From: Salinispora mooreana
Lineage (GTDB): Bacteria > Actinomycetota > Actinomycetes > Mycobacteriales > Micromonosporaceae
DNA length: 64,000 nt
Assembly: GCF_000379065.1 (NCBI RefSeq)
Contig: NZ_KB900614.1
Span: 4,248,133-4,312,132, forward strand
Reading direction: 5' to 3'
Shown here: positions 17,656 through 26,660 of the stretch, in pieces
Layout of the letters: each line of letters starts with the position of its first letter
Position numbering within the stretch: position 1 is the stretch's first letter
The notes under the pieces: generated by a model
The model's input: the letters and a program-made list of their open reading frames with translations, nothing else
The model's database searches: none
What the model was told of the DNA's origin: nothing
Program-made: the position numbers and the translations under genes

Positions 17656-18681
17656 GACGATCTATTCCAAGGGGTACGGGGACAGCGAAGAGAGGCGAGG
17701 GCGTCCATGATCGACGTTGCTGAGCAACGATGACCATGGAGGCCACGTGCACGTCGATCGGGACACCCTCGCCACCGCACTGTACGTGAAGATCGACGAC
17801 GTGTTGAAGTCGTCGCCCCAGCTCACCCGCTGGCGACCCGCAATCGGGATCGCCCCGAAGGTCACCGACGCCGAACTGATCACCCTGTCGGTGTTGCAAG
17901 CCCTGCTCGGCTACCACAAGGAAGCCCGCTGGATCCGTCACGCCCGCATGAACCTGACCCACCTGTTCCCCTACATCCCGAAACAGCCCGGGTACAACAA
18001 GCGGCTGCGGACACTCGGCACGCAGATCACCCACCTGATCCGGGTTCTGGCCCTGGACACCGACCTGTGGCAGCACCCGGTGCGCATCGCCGACTCCACC
18101 CCGGTGGAGTGCGGACGCTCCCGCGAGACCGTCAAACGCTCTGATCTGGCCGGGGTGGGCCACCTACGGCTACTGCGCCTCGCACTCACGTCGCTTCTGG
18201 GGCCTGCGTCTGCACCTGGTCACCACCGTGCACGGACTGCCCGTGGCATTCGCCCTGGCCACCGCCAAGACCGACGAACGCGAAGCACTCATGGACCTGT
18301 TCGACCTGGACACCGGCCTGTTGACCCATCCCGACGGGCTGACCCTGGTCGTGGACAAGGGCTACCGCGACGCTGCCACCGAACGACAGCTGACCGAACG
18401 CGGCGTCACCATGATCCGCCCCGCCTACCGCACCGAGAAGCCACGCCCCGGACGGCCCCTGCTGCGCGCTGTGCGGCAGAACATCGAGTCCGTCAACCAG
18501 ACCCTCAAAGGTCAACTCGACCTCGAAAGACACGGCGGCCGTACCGCCACCGGCGTACTCGTACGCGTCGCACAACGCATCCTCGCGATGACCGCCGCGA
18601 TCTGGCACAACTGGACCACCGGCCAACCCGTCATGCGCTCCCTCATCGCGTACGACCACTGATCCCTCGGAATAGATCGTC
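17656..18681 (+). mobile_element. IS982-family insertion sequence, about 1.03 kb
   Basis: The terminal 20 bases (17656-17675) match the reverse complement of 18662-18681 at 18 positions, starting GACGATCTATTCC. Outside, CTA on the left faces TAG on the right, so the target was a CTAG-like site. The transposase gene within carries a frameshift. The IS630 element later entered the TA at its left edge. Confidence 0.85.
17747..18662 (+). pseudogene. frameshifted IS982-family transposase
   Basis: GTG 17747 follows GGAGG. The first part runs in one frame to KRSDLAG, with family-typical LITLSVLQALLGYHKEARW and IADSTPVECGRSR. At the G-run 18152-18155 one extra base shifts the frame; removing one G restores GWATYGYCASHSR. 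The rest continues to a TGA at 18660 with LVVDKGYRD and QTLKGQLDLERHGGR. All DDE regions are present but split over two frames. A single-base error in the G-run or ribosomal slippage cannot be excluded. This family normally uses one continuous frame. Confidence 0.8.
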
Positions 18682-18896
18682 TAGTCAGCGACAAATACGC
18701 CTACGCCGGGCAGTGTCTCGGTCTTCCCCTTGATCCGTAGTACCTGCATGGCGCGGTCTATCACTGGCTCGGTGACCCCGTAACGCTCGATCAGCTCTCG
18801 CCGGCTGGGGAGCTTGGAGCCGGGCGGAAACTCGCCGGACTCGATGCGTTCGGTGAGGTCGTCAGCGATCTGCTCGTAGCGATAACGCGGTGGCAC
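18681..18896 (-). CDS. mini GntR-type repressor (DNA-binding domain only)
   Basis: 71 residues from GTG 18896, with GAGGGGG upstream. It consists solely of a GntR winged helix: YEQIADDLTERIESGEFPPG, KLPSRRELIERYGVTEPVI, and the wing ending GVGVFVAD. No effector domain is present, so it resembles the small GntR/KorSA-type regulators of actinobacterial integrative elements. Its TAG stop lies on the insertion-sequence boundary. Rejoining the outer flanks also gives TAG, so the protein is not truncated. Confidence 0.85.
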   Translation of the reverse strand: MPPRYRYEQIADDLTERIESGEFPPGSKLPSRRELIERYGVTEPVIDRAMQVLRIKGKTETLPGVGVFVAD

Positions 18897-18999
18897 GGTG
18901 TTCCCCCTCAATTGGCAAGACGAGTAGGCCATCTACACCCCGATCAGGACCGTTGCCCGGTGCCGGGCTCGATGCGGTTGCCTAGATCCGTGCCTGGGG

Positions 19000-19224
19000 C
19001 TACCGGGGGAGTGGGTTCGCCACGTATACGCCCTTGCCCTGCCGGCCGTCGATCAACCCTTCTGCCTTGAGGAGGAGCATGGTGGCGCGGATGACGGTGT
19101 TGCTGACCTCGTAGTGCTCGCAGAGGGCGGCGAAGGAGGGCAGCTTGTCGCCCGGCTTCAACTGGCCGGAACTGATCTGCTCCCGGATATCCCCGGCGAC
19201 CTTCAGGTATGCGGCTTCAGACAT
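19000..19224 (-). CDS. second mini GntR-type repressor
   Basis: 74 residues. ATG 19224 is supported by GGGAG upstream; an earlier in-frame ATG at 19278 has no ribosome site. The sequence is a lone GntR winged helix (YLKVAGDIREQISSGQLKPG, KLPSFAALCEHYEVSNTVI, GKGVYVANPLPR) and is a divergent paralogue of the neighbour 103 bases downstream on the same strand. Both are divergent from the small Cys-motif ORFs that follow, so they may control them. Confidence 0.87.
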   Translation of the reverse strand: MSEAAYLKVAGDIREQISSGQLKPGDKLPSFAALCEHYEVSNTVIRATMLLLKAEGLIDGRQGKGVYVANPLPR

Positions 19225-19454
19225 CGGTGGTGCTCCCAGCTTGGCGGCTGGTGCAAGCAGATCACACCGCAGCCTCAACCTACAACGCTATGTGTCGCTG
19301 GTTATTGACCCTGCGCACATTGCGTTCTAAGTTGCTTGTGGGGCTACCGAGCTTGGCGGCCGGCTGTCCCGCCGTGGGCGCTCCGTCCCGGGCAGGTGGT
19401 CGGGTGCCCACGGCTTCGTCAGGCGTCGGCAGGAGGCATAGGTGACCGACGATC

Positions 19455-19652
19455 GTGGAGGCGGTGGCCACCAACAGCGAATTTCCTACGACGAGTACGT
19501 CCTGGGTCGCGCTGACCCTTGCGCGTCGGCATCGGCCGGTCTGGTGTTGGGACCGCTGGCGGCGGGTCTGCCGGTGCGGCGGAGAACTCCCGTGCCGTGC
19601 CCATCACCGGATTCCGATCAATCGCGGCCACTGGCCAGTGGAGGGGGAGTAG
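19455..19652 (+). CDS. Cys-motif microprotein A (65 residues)
   Basis: Unknown function. The core reads WCWDRWRRVCRCGG, then LPCRAHHRIPINRGHWP, giving a C-x6-C-x-C-x4-PC pattern followed by a basic stretch. I have seen similar short proteins in Micromonosporaceae, but no role is known to me. The start is uncertain (GTG 19455 or 19464) with no strong ribosome site. The TAG stop overlaps the next GTG start by one base, and GGGGGAG just before serves the next gene, so the two are coupled. Confidence 0.55.
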   Translation: MEAVATNSEFPTTSTSWVALTLARRHRPVWCWDRWRRVCRCGGELPCRAHHRIPINRGHWPVEGE

Positions 19653-19831
19653 TGAGCGACGGGCCGGAGCGGACGATTCTCACGGCGCACCTCCGGGGGC
19701 GCGACGGCATGTGTGTCGGCTGTCGGGCGTGGTGGTCGCGGTCGGTGCCGTACCCGTGTTGGCAGGTGGAGTGGGCGACCCGTCGGCAGGCGCGGGTGAG
19801 CGTTGCCCGGTTCCTGGGCGGTGCGCGATGA
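19652..19831 (+). CDS. Cys-motif microprotein B (59 residues)
   Basis: Starts at GTG 19652 with GGGGGAG 5 bases upstream, an excellent ribosome site. The core GMCVGCRAWWSRSVPYPC gives C-x2-C-x9-PC, followed by the basic helix WATRRQARVSVARFLGG. Two CxxC/PC pairs could bind zinc, but His ligands are lacking. It sits between two other tiny ORFs with related PC motifs, and its stop overlaps the next possible start. Function unknown. Confidence 0.65.
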   Translation: MSDGPERTILTAHLRGRDGMCVGCRAWWSRSVPYPCWQVEWATRRQARVSVARFLGGAR

Positions 19832-19846
19832 CCACCCACGGGCCTG

Positions 19847-19954
19847 GTGCCGCCGATCTGGAACTGCGGCGGCTGTGGTCTGCCGTGGCCTTGCCCCACC
19901 CGCGAGCGGGAGCTACGGGCGGAGTACGCGACCGCGCCGGCGGACCGAGAGTGA
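19847..19954 (+). CDS. Cys-motif microprotein C (about 35 residues, possibly frameshifted)
   Basis: The conserved-looking core is WNCGGCGLPWPCPTRERELR, that is C-x2-C-x5-PC then a charged helix ending APADRE. In this frame the best start is GTG 19847. A better ATG at 19828, overlapping the previous stop, lies in another frame, and loss of one base near 19855 would join the two. So this is either a very short gene or one with a recent single-base insertion. Function unknown. Confidence 0.4.
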   Translation: MPPIWNCGGCGLPWPCPTRERELRAEYATAPADRE

Positions 19955-20053
19955 CCGCCACCGCCGCCCAGCGGTGGCTCCATGTTTTGATAGCGCCTCA
20001 GCTACCGCAAACGTTGGGTCGCCCGAGGCGGTTGGGGTGTCAGACTCCATCCC

Positions 20054-20476
20054 GTGGTGACTCCGGCGCGCTCTCGGGAGGTTCGTTCGGTTCTCGACGT
20101 GGTCGTTCGGTGGGCGGCTGAGCGTGAGAACGTACGTGGGGTGGTGGTGGTTGGCTCGTGGGCGCGCGGGACCGCGCGGATGGACTCTGATGTGGACATT
20201 GTGGTCCTGACGGACCAGGTCCGCTATTCCGTGGCCGGAGTGTGGACCGGTCTGCTCGGCGGCGAGGTGCTCCGAATATCCGAGTGGGGCCCGCTCCGGG
20301 AGGTCCGCCTGCGACGTCCGTCGGGGTTGGTGGTGGAGATCGGTGTCGCTCCGGTGGTCTGGGCAGACACCGACCCGGTCGATGCGGGTACCCGCCAGGT
20401 CGTCGGCGACGGACACCGCATTGTGCACGATCCGGTCGGTGTGTTGGCCCGGCTGTCGGTCGCGTCCAGGAGCTGA
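20054..20476 (+). CDS. minimal nucleotidyltransferase-domain protein
   Basis: 140 residues from GTG 20054. The nucleotidyltransferase signature is GSWARGTARMDSDVDIVV, with the two metal-binding Asp in DVD, and a third Asp/Glu is likely in LVVEIGVAP. The size and single-domain form fit MNT-type or aminoglycoside-adenylyltransferase-like proteins. No HEPN partner gene lies next to it, which argues against a standard HEPN-MNT toxin-antitoxin pair. Substrate unknown. Confidence 0.8.
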   Translation: MVTPARSREVRSVLDVVVRWAAERENVRGVVVVGSWARGTARMDSDVDIVVLTDQVRYSVAGVWTGLLGGEVLRISEWGPLREVRLRRPSGLVVEIGVAPVVWADTDPVDAGTRQVVGDGHRIVHDPVGVLARLSVASRS

Positions 20477-20556
20477 GCGGCGGCAACGACGCGCCGGACC
20501 CGCTGCCGACTGCTCGTCCGGGTGTAGGGGCAGGTCGACCACTATCAGGCGAGCGT

Positions 20557-20581
20557 GGGCCGCCAGGACACCTGGCGGCCC
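20557..20581. terminator. bidirectional hairpin between convergent genes
   Basis: GGGCCGCCAGG pairs with CCTGGCGGCCC around an ACA loop (11 bp). It lies between the nucleotidyltransferase stop and the acyl-CoA dehydrogenase stop. No T-run follows on either strand. Confidence 0.65.
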
Positions 20582-20639
20582 GCTCCCCCTCTCGCCTACG
20601 GTCGCAGGATGGACCTGGTCACCGCAGAGCGGCCGGAGG

Positions 20640-21803
20640 TCAGTACGACTTCTCCTGGCCGAGGACGTGCTGGGCCACGAAGTTCAGGATCATCTCCCGG
20701 CTGACCGGGGCGATCCGTCCGGCCCGGGAAGCCCCGAGCAGCGTCGCCACCCCGTACTCGGTGGTCATGCCGGCCCCGCCGTGGGCCTGGATCGCCGTGT
20801 CCACGGCCAGCGCCGCCGCGTCCCCCGAGGCGTACTTGGCCATGTTGCCGGCGACCCCCGCCTCCAGGTCCCGCCCGGCGTCGTAGAGCACCGCCGCCTT
20901 CTGGACCATCAACCGGGCCAACTCCACCTGCACCGCCGCGTGCGCCAGGGGATGTGACACCCCCTGGTGGGAGCCGATCGACCGCCCACCCCACACCTTC
21001 CGGGTCGCCGCGTACTCTGAGGCGCGTTCGAGCGCGTACCGGCCGGAACCGATGCTCATCGCGCCGATCGTGATCCGCTCCGGGTTCAGCCCGGAGAAGA
21101 GCGCCGGCAGCCCGGCGTCCAGCGACTCGCCGACCAACGCGTCCGCCGGCAGCCGTACCTCGTCCAGGTAGAGCAGGAACTGGTTCTCCGGGGAGAGGAT
21201 CTCCATGTCCAGCTTGGACCAGGTCAGCCCGGCCGCATCGGTCGGCACGACGAAGAGCGCCGGCTTGAGTTTGCCCGTCGTGGCGTCCTCGGTCCGCGCC
21301 ACCACCAGCACGTGCCCCGCCTGGTCAACGCCGGAGATGTAGCACTTGCGCCCGGAGACCACCCAGTCGTCGCCGTCGCGGCGGGCCACCGTGCCGAGCC
21401 GATGGAAGTTCGAGCCGGCCTCCGGTTCGGTGATCGCGAAGGCGATCCGCTGCGAACCGTCGGCGATGCCGGGCAGGTAGCGCTTGCGCTGCTCCTCGGT
21501 GCCGTGTCGGTTGATCACCGTCGCGACGATCGCGGGGGAGACCACCAGCAGCAGCAGCGGGCAGCCGGCCGCGGCCAACTCCTCGCAGACGATGGCGAGC
21601 TCGGTGATGCCGCCACCCCCGCCGCCGTACTCGGTCGGGATGTTCACGCCGAGGTAGCCGAGCCCGCCGGCCTCGTTCCACAGCTCGGTGGTGTGCTCGC
21701 CGGCCTTGGCCTTCTCCACGAAATACCGGTGGCCGTACTGCTTGCCCAGCGCCCGTACGGCGTCGCGGAGCTGCTCCTGCTCGGGGGTGGGGTCGAAGTT
21801 CAT
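20640..21803 (-). CDS. acyl-CoA dehydrogenase
   Basis: 387 residues, standard length. FAD-dependent alpha,beta-dehydrogenation of acyl-CoA. Marks are AFAITEPEAGSNFHRL, WVVSGRKCYISG, and the C-terminal IQAHGGAGMTTEYGVATLLGASRAG motif. The start overlaps the stop of the upstream biotin carboxylase gene by ATGA. It is the last gene of the TetR-headed operon and the second dehydrogenase in it, so it may act on a different chain length or branch. Chain specificity cannot be read from sequence. Confidence 0.93.
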   Translation of the reverse strand: MNFDPTPEQEQLRDAVRALGKQYGHRYFVEKAKAGEHTTELWNEAGGLGYLGVNIPTEYGGGGGGITELAIVCEELAAAGCPLLLLVVSPAIVATVINRHGTEEQRKRYLPGIADGSQRIAFAITEPEAGSNFHRLGTVARRDGDDWVVSGRKCYISGVDQAGHVLVVARTEDATTGKLKPALFVVPTDAAGLTWSKLDMEILSPENQFLLYLDEVRLPADALVGESLDAGLPALFSGLNPERITIGAMSIGSGRYALERASEYAATRKVWGGRSIGSHQGVSHPLAHAAVQVELARLMVQKAAVLYDAGRDLEAGVAGNMAKYASGDAAALAVDTAIQAHGGAGMTTEYGVATLLGASRAGRIAPVSREMILNFVAQHVLGQEKSY

Positions 21804-23836
21804 GGTTGTGCCTCCTCGTCGGGGTTGACCACGGCCAGCACCGCGCCGGTCTCGACCTGGCCGCCGGTGGGCACCGGCAGCTCGGCGACGACGCCGTCGG
21901 TGGGGGCGAGCACCGGGTGCTCCAGCTTCATCGCTTCCAGGGTGAGTAGCAGGTCACCGGCGGCGACCCGTTGCCCGAGCTCGACCTGCACCCGGGCCAC
22001 CGTGCCGGGCAGCGGCGCGAGCAGTGACCCGGCCGCCAGCTCCGCGCCGGGCAGCGGGAAGCGGGGCAGCTCGGCCAGGCCCACCGCGCCGTCCGGGCCG
22101 TCCACGAAGACCTCCGCGCCCACCCGGTGTACGCGGTGGCTCCGGCGTACCCCGGCGACCTCCAGCACCACCCGGTCCGGGTACGCCTCGACCAGGGTGA
22201 CGGTCGGCGACGCGTCCGGCGTGGCCGGTGATGCGTCTGGGCCGGCCGGGGAGGCGACAGCAGCGGCGCCGCCTTCCACCGACCACTCGACGAGCGCGCC
22301 CCGGCGGTCCAGGCGGTAGCGCACCTCGATCTCGTCACCGTCCGGGCTGGCGTAGCGGGTGACCTGCGTGAAGGCGGGTACGTTGCGCCAGCCTGAGGGG
22401 AGCCCGGCCAGCACCGGCGCGGCGGCCCGCCGGTCGGCGGCCGAGGCGAGCGCCGCCGCCAACGCGACCACGGGCAGCTCCCCGGCGGAAACCAGCGGGG
22501 CGAACACCTCGGGGTGCCGGTCCAGGAAGCCGGTGTCGAGGTCAACGGCGGCGAACTCCGGGCTGCGCAGGACGCGGACCAGCAGATCCCGGTTGGTGGC
22601 GACACCGTGCAGTTCCGCCCGAGCCAGCGCGCCGGCCAGTGCGCGGGCCGCCTCGCCCCGGGTGGGCGCCCAGGCGATCACCTTCGCGAGCATCGAGTCG
22701 TAGTGGACGCCGACCACCGAGCCATCCGTCACGCCGGAGTCCAGGCGCAGGCCGGGCCCGGTCAGTGGCCCGAACTCGGCCGCCACCCCGGGGACCGCGA
22801 ACCGGTGCAGGGTGCCCGTCGCCGGCCGGTACCCCTGGGCGGGGTCCTCAGCGCAGAGGCGTACCTCGATCGCGTGTCCGGTGGCCGGTGGGGTCGCCCC
22901 GATCGGCAGCGGGTTGCCCTCGGCGACGAGCAGTTGCAGGCGAACCAGGTCCAGGCCGGTGGTCAGCTCGGTCACCGGATGCTCCACCTGCAGACGGGTG
23001 TTCATCTCCAGGAAGAAGATCTCCCCGTCCGGGGCGAGCAGGAACTCGACCGTGCCCGCGCCGACGTAGTCGACCGCCCGGCCGGCGGCCACCGCCGCCT
23101 CGTGGAGCCGCTGGCGCACCGCGGGCGCGAGCACGCCCGGTGCCTCCTCGACGATCTTCTGATGGCGGCGCTGGATCGAGCAGTCCCGCGCCCCCAGGGA
23201 CAGCACCGCCCCGAACTGGTCGCCCAGGATCTGCACCTCGACATGGCGACCACGTTCGACGTACCGCTCGATGAAGACGGTGCCGTCGCCGAATGCGGAG
23301 GCCGCCTCGCGGCGGGCACTGGCGACGGCGTCGGCGAGACCGTCGGCGGCGCGGACCACCCGCATGCCCCGCCCACCACCGCCGGCGGCGGCCTTCACCA
23401 GCACCGGGAAGCCGCTGACCTGATCGGCGTCGGTCCAGCTCGGCAGCATGGGGACGCCGGCCTCGGCGAGCAGCGTCTTCGCCGCCAGCTTGTCCCCCAT
23501 CGCGGCGATGGCCTTGGCCGGTGGCCCGACCCAGACCAGCCCGGCGTCGGTGACCGCCGTGGCGAACTCGGCGTTCTCGGCGAGGAAGCCGTAGCCCGGG
23601 TGGACGGCGTCCGCGCCGGCGCGCCGGGCCGCGGCCAGGACGAGGTCGATCCGCAGGTACGTCTCGGCGGGTGTGTTCCCGGGCAGCCGGACGGCGTGGT
23701 CGGCCTCGGCGACGAAGGGCGCGTCAGTGTCCGCGTCGGAGTGCACTGCGACCGTCTCGATTCCGAGCGCCCGGCAGGTGGTGAAGATCCGGCGGGCGAT
23801 CTCGCCCCGGTTGGCGACCAGAAGTCTGCTGATCAT
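21800..23836 (-). CDS. acyl-CoA carboxylase alpha subunit (biotin carboxylase plus BCCP)
   Basis: 678 residues. The biotin carboxylase part occupies about 1-450: N terminus RLLVANRGEIARRIF, the glycine-rich loop KAAAGGGGRGMR, and EMNTRLQVEHPVTE. The C-terminal ~75 residues are a biotinyl domain with EAMKLEH, where the Lys is biotinylated. AAGGAG lies upstream of ATG 23836. It works with the beta subunit encoded 59 bases upstream to carboxylate an acyl-CoA. Neighbours suggest a methylcrotonyl- or geranyl-CoA type substrate rather than acetyl-CoA. Confidence 0.94.
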   Translation of the reverse strand: MISRLLVANRGEIARRIFTTCRALGIETVAVHSDADTDAPFVAEADHAVRLPGNTPAETYLRIDLVLAAARRAGADAVHPGYGFLAENAEFATAVTDAGLVWVGPPAKAIAAMGDKLAAKTLLAEAGVPMLPSWTDADQVSGFPVLVKAAAGGGGRGMRVVRAADGLADAVASARREAASAFGDGTVFIERYVERGRHVEVQILGDQFGAVLSLGARDCSIQRRHQKIVEEAPGVLAPAVRQRLHEAAVAAGRAVDYVGAGTVEFLLAPDGEIFFLEMNTRLQVEHPVTELTTGLDLVRLQLLVAEGNPLPIGATPPATGHAIEVRLCAEDPAQGYRPATGTLHRFAVPGVAAEFGPLTGPGLRLDSGVTDGSVVGVHYDSMLAKVIAWAPTRGEAARALAGALARAELHGVATNRDLLVRVLRSPEFAAVDLDTGFLDRHPEVFAPLVSAGELPVVALAAALASAADRRAAAPVLAGLPSGWRNVPAFTQVTRYASPDGDEIEVRYRLDRRGALVEWSVEGGAAAVASPAGPDASPATPDASPTVTLVEAYPDRVVLEVAGVRRSHRVHRVGAEVFVDGPDGAVGLAELPRFPLPGAELAAGSLLAPLPGTVARVQVELGQRVAAGDLLLTLEAMKLEHPVLAPTDGVVAELPVPTGGQVETGAVLAVVNPDEEAQP

Positions 23837-23895
23837 CCGCGCTGAGTCTCCTTCGTTCGCGACTACGGACCCGGCCTGACTGTGCGGTTCGCGCC

Positions 23896-25493
<1,598 letters not shown>

Positions 25494-25497
<4 letters not shown>

Positions 25498-26660
25498 AAC
25501 CCCATGCCCTTCGCGATGATCTCGTTCATGATCTCGGTGGTGCCGCCGCCGATGCCGAGGATGCGCTGGTCGCGGTAGTGCCGCTCCACCTCGGCGTCGC
25601 GCAGGTAGCCGAAGCCGCCGTGGAGCTGCAACGCCGCGTCAACCACCTCGGCGCAGGCGGCGACCGCGGTGTTCTTGGCCATCGCGACCTCGGTCATCTC
25701 CGCCTCCCCGGCGGTGACCCGGGTCGCCACGTCGAGCACGTGGGAGCGGGCCGCCTCGGCGCGGGTGTGTAGCTCGGCGAGGCGGTGTCGGACAAGCTGC
25801 CGGCTGGCCAGCGGGCGGCCGAAGGTCTCCCGGTCCCGGCACCAGCCCAGTGCCAGCTCCACGCAGCGCTGCGCCGTCGCGTACGCCTGGGTGGCGAGGG
25901 AGATCCGCTCGGCGGCGAAGTTCTGCATGACGGAGAGGAAGCCGGTGTTCTCCGCGCCGACCCGGTTCGCCACCGGCACCCGAACATCGGCGAAGGAGAG
26001 CTCGGCGGTGTCCGAGCAGTGCCAGCCCAGCTTCTCCATCCGTCGGCCGACGGTGAAGCCCGGCATGCCCTTCTCGATCACCAGCAGGGAGATGCCCTCC
26101 GGGCCTGGCGCGCCGGTACGCACGGCGGTGGTCACGAAGTCGGCCCGGTGCCCGCTGGTGATGTACGCCTTGGCCCCGTTCACCAGGTAGTGGTCGCCGT
26201 CGCGGTGGGCGGTGGTGCGCAGCCCGGCCACGTCCGAGCCGCCCCCCGGCTCGGTGACCGCCAGCGCGCCGATCATCGTCCCGGCGAGGGTCGGTCGGAC
26301 GAAACGCTCGACCAGGTCGCTGCCGGCGGCCGACTCAGTTTCCGTGCCGGCGCTGGCGGCCACCAGGTGCGGCAGGGCGATCCCGTGCGTGAAGAGCGCC
26401 GCCACCAGCCCGGAGGAGCCACCAGACCGGATGATCTCCTCGGTGACGACGACCGAGTCCAGCAGGTCGCCGCCGCTGCCGCCGACCTCCTCGGGGAAGC
26501 CGATGCCGAGCAGGCCGACCCTCGCGGCCGTGGTGTGCAGCTCCCGGGGGACCTCGCCGGCCCGCTCCCAGTCGTCGAGGTGCGGCAGCACCTCTTTACT
26601 CATGAACGTTCTGGTCAGCTCGCGGAGCTGTCGACGTTCCGGGGTGTTGACGGTGGTCAT
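25494..26660 (-). CDS. acyl-CoA dehydrogenase (isovaleryl/citronellyl-type candidate)
   Basis: 388 residues from ATG 26660. The FAD-binding segments are ALAVTEPGGGSDVAGL and YLVNGAKAYITSG. The C terminus has LQLHGGFGYLRDAEVERHYRD and ILGIGGGTTEIM, the classical ending with the substrate loop. Its place directly upstream of a carboxylase pair matches the step order of branched-chain degradation: dehydrogenate, then carboxylate. The start overlaps the AtuA-like gene stop by ATGA. Confidence 0.93.

Noticed and set aside
18681..18896. GntR gene considered truncated by the IS982 insertion
   Set aside because: Rejoining the outer flanks restores the same TAG stop, and the paralogue at 19000 ends at a similar place in the wing.
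20054..20476. Nucleotidyltransferase considered as half of a HEPN-MNT toxin-antitoxin pair
   Set aside because: No HEPN-like partner is adjacent on either side.
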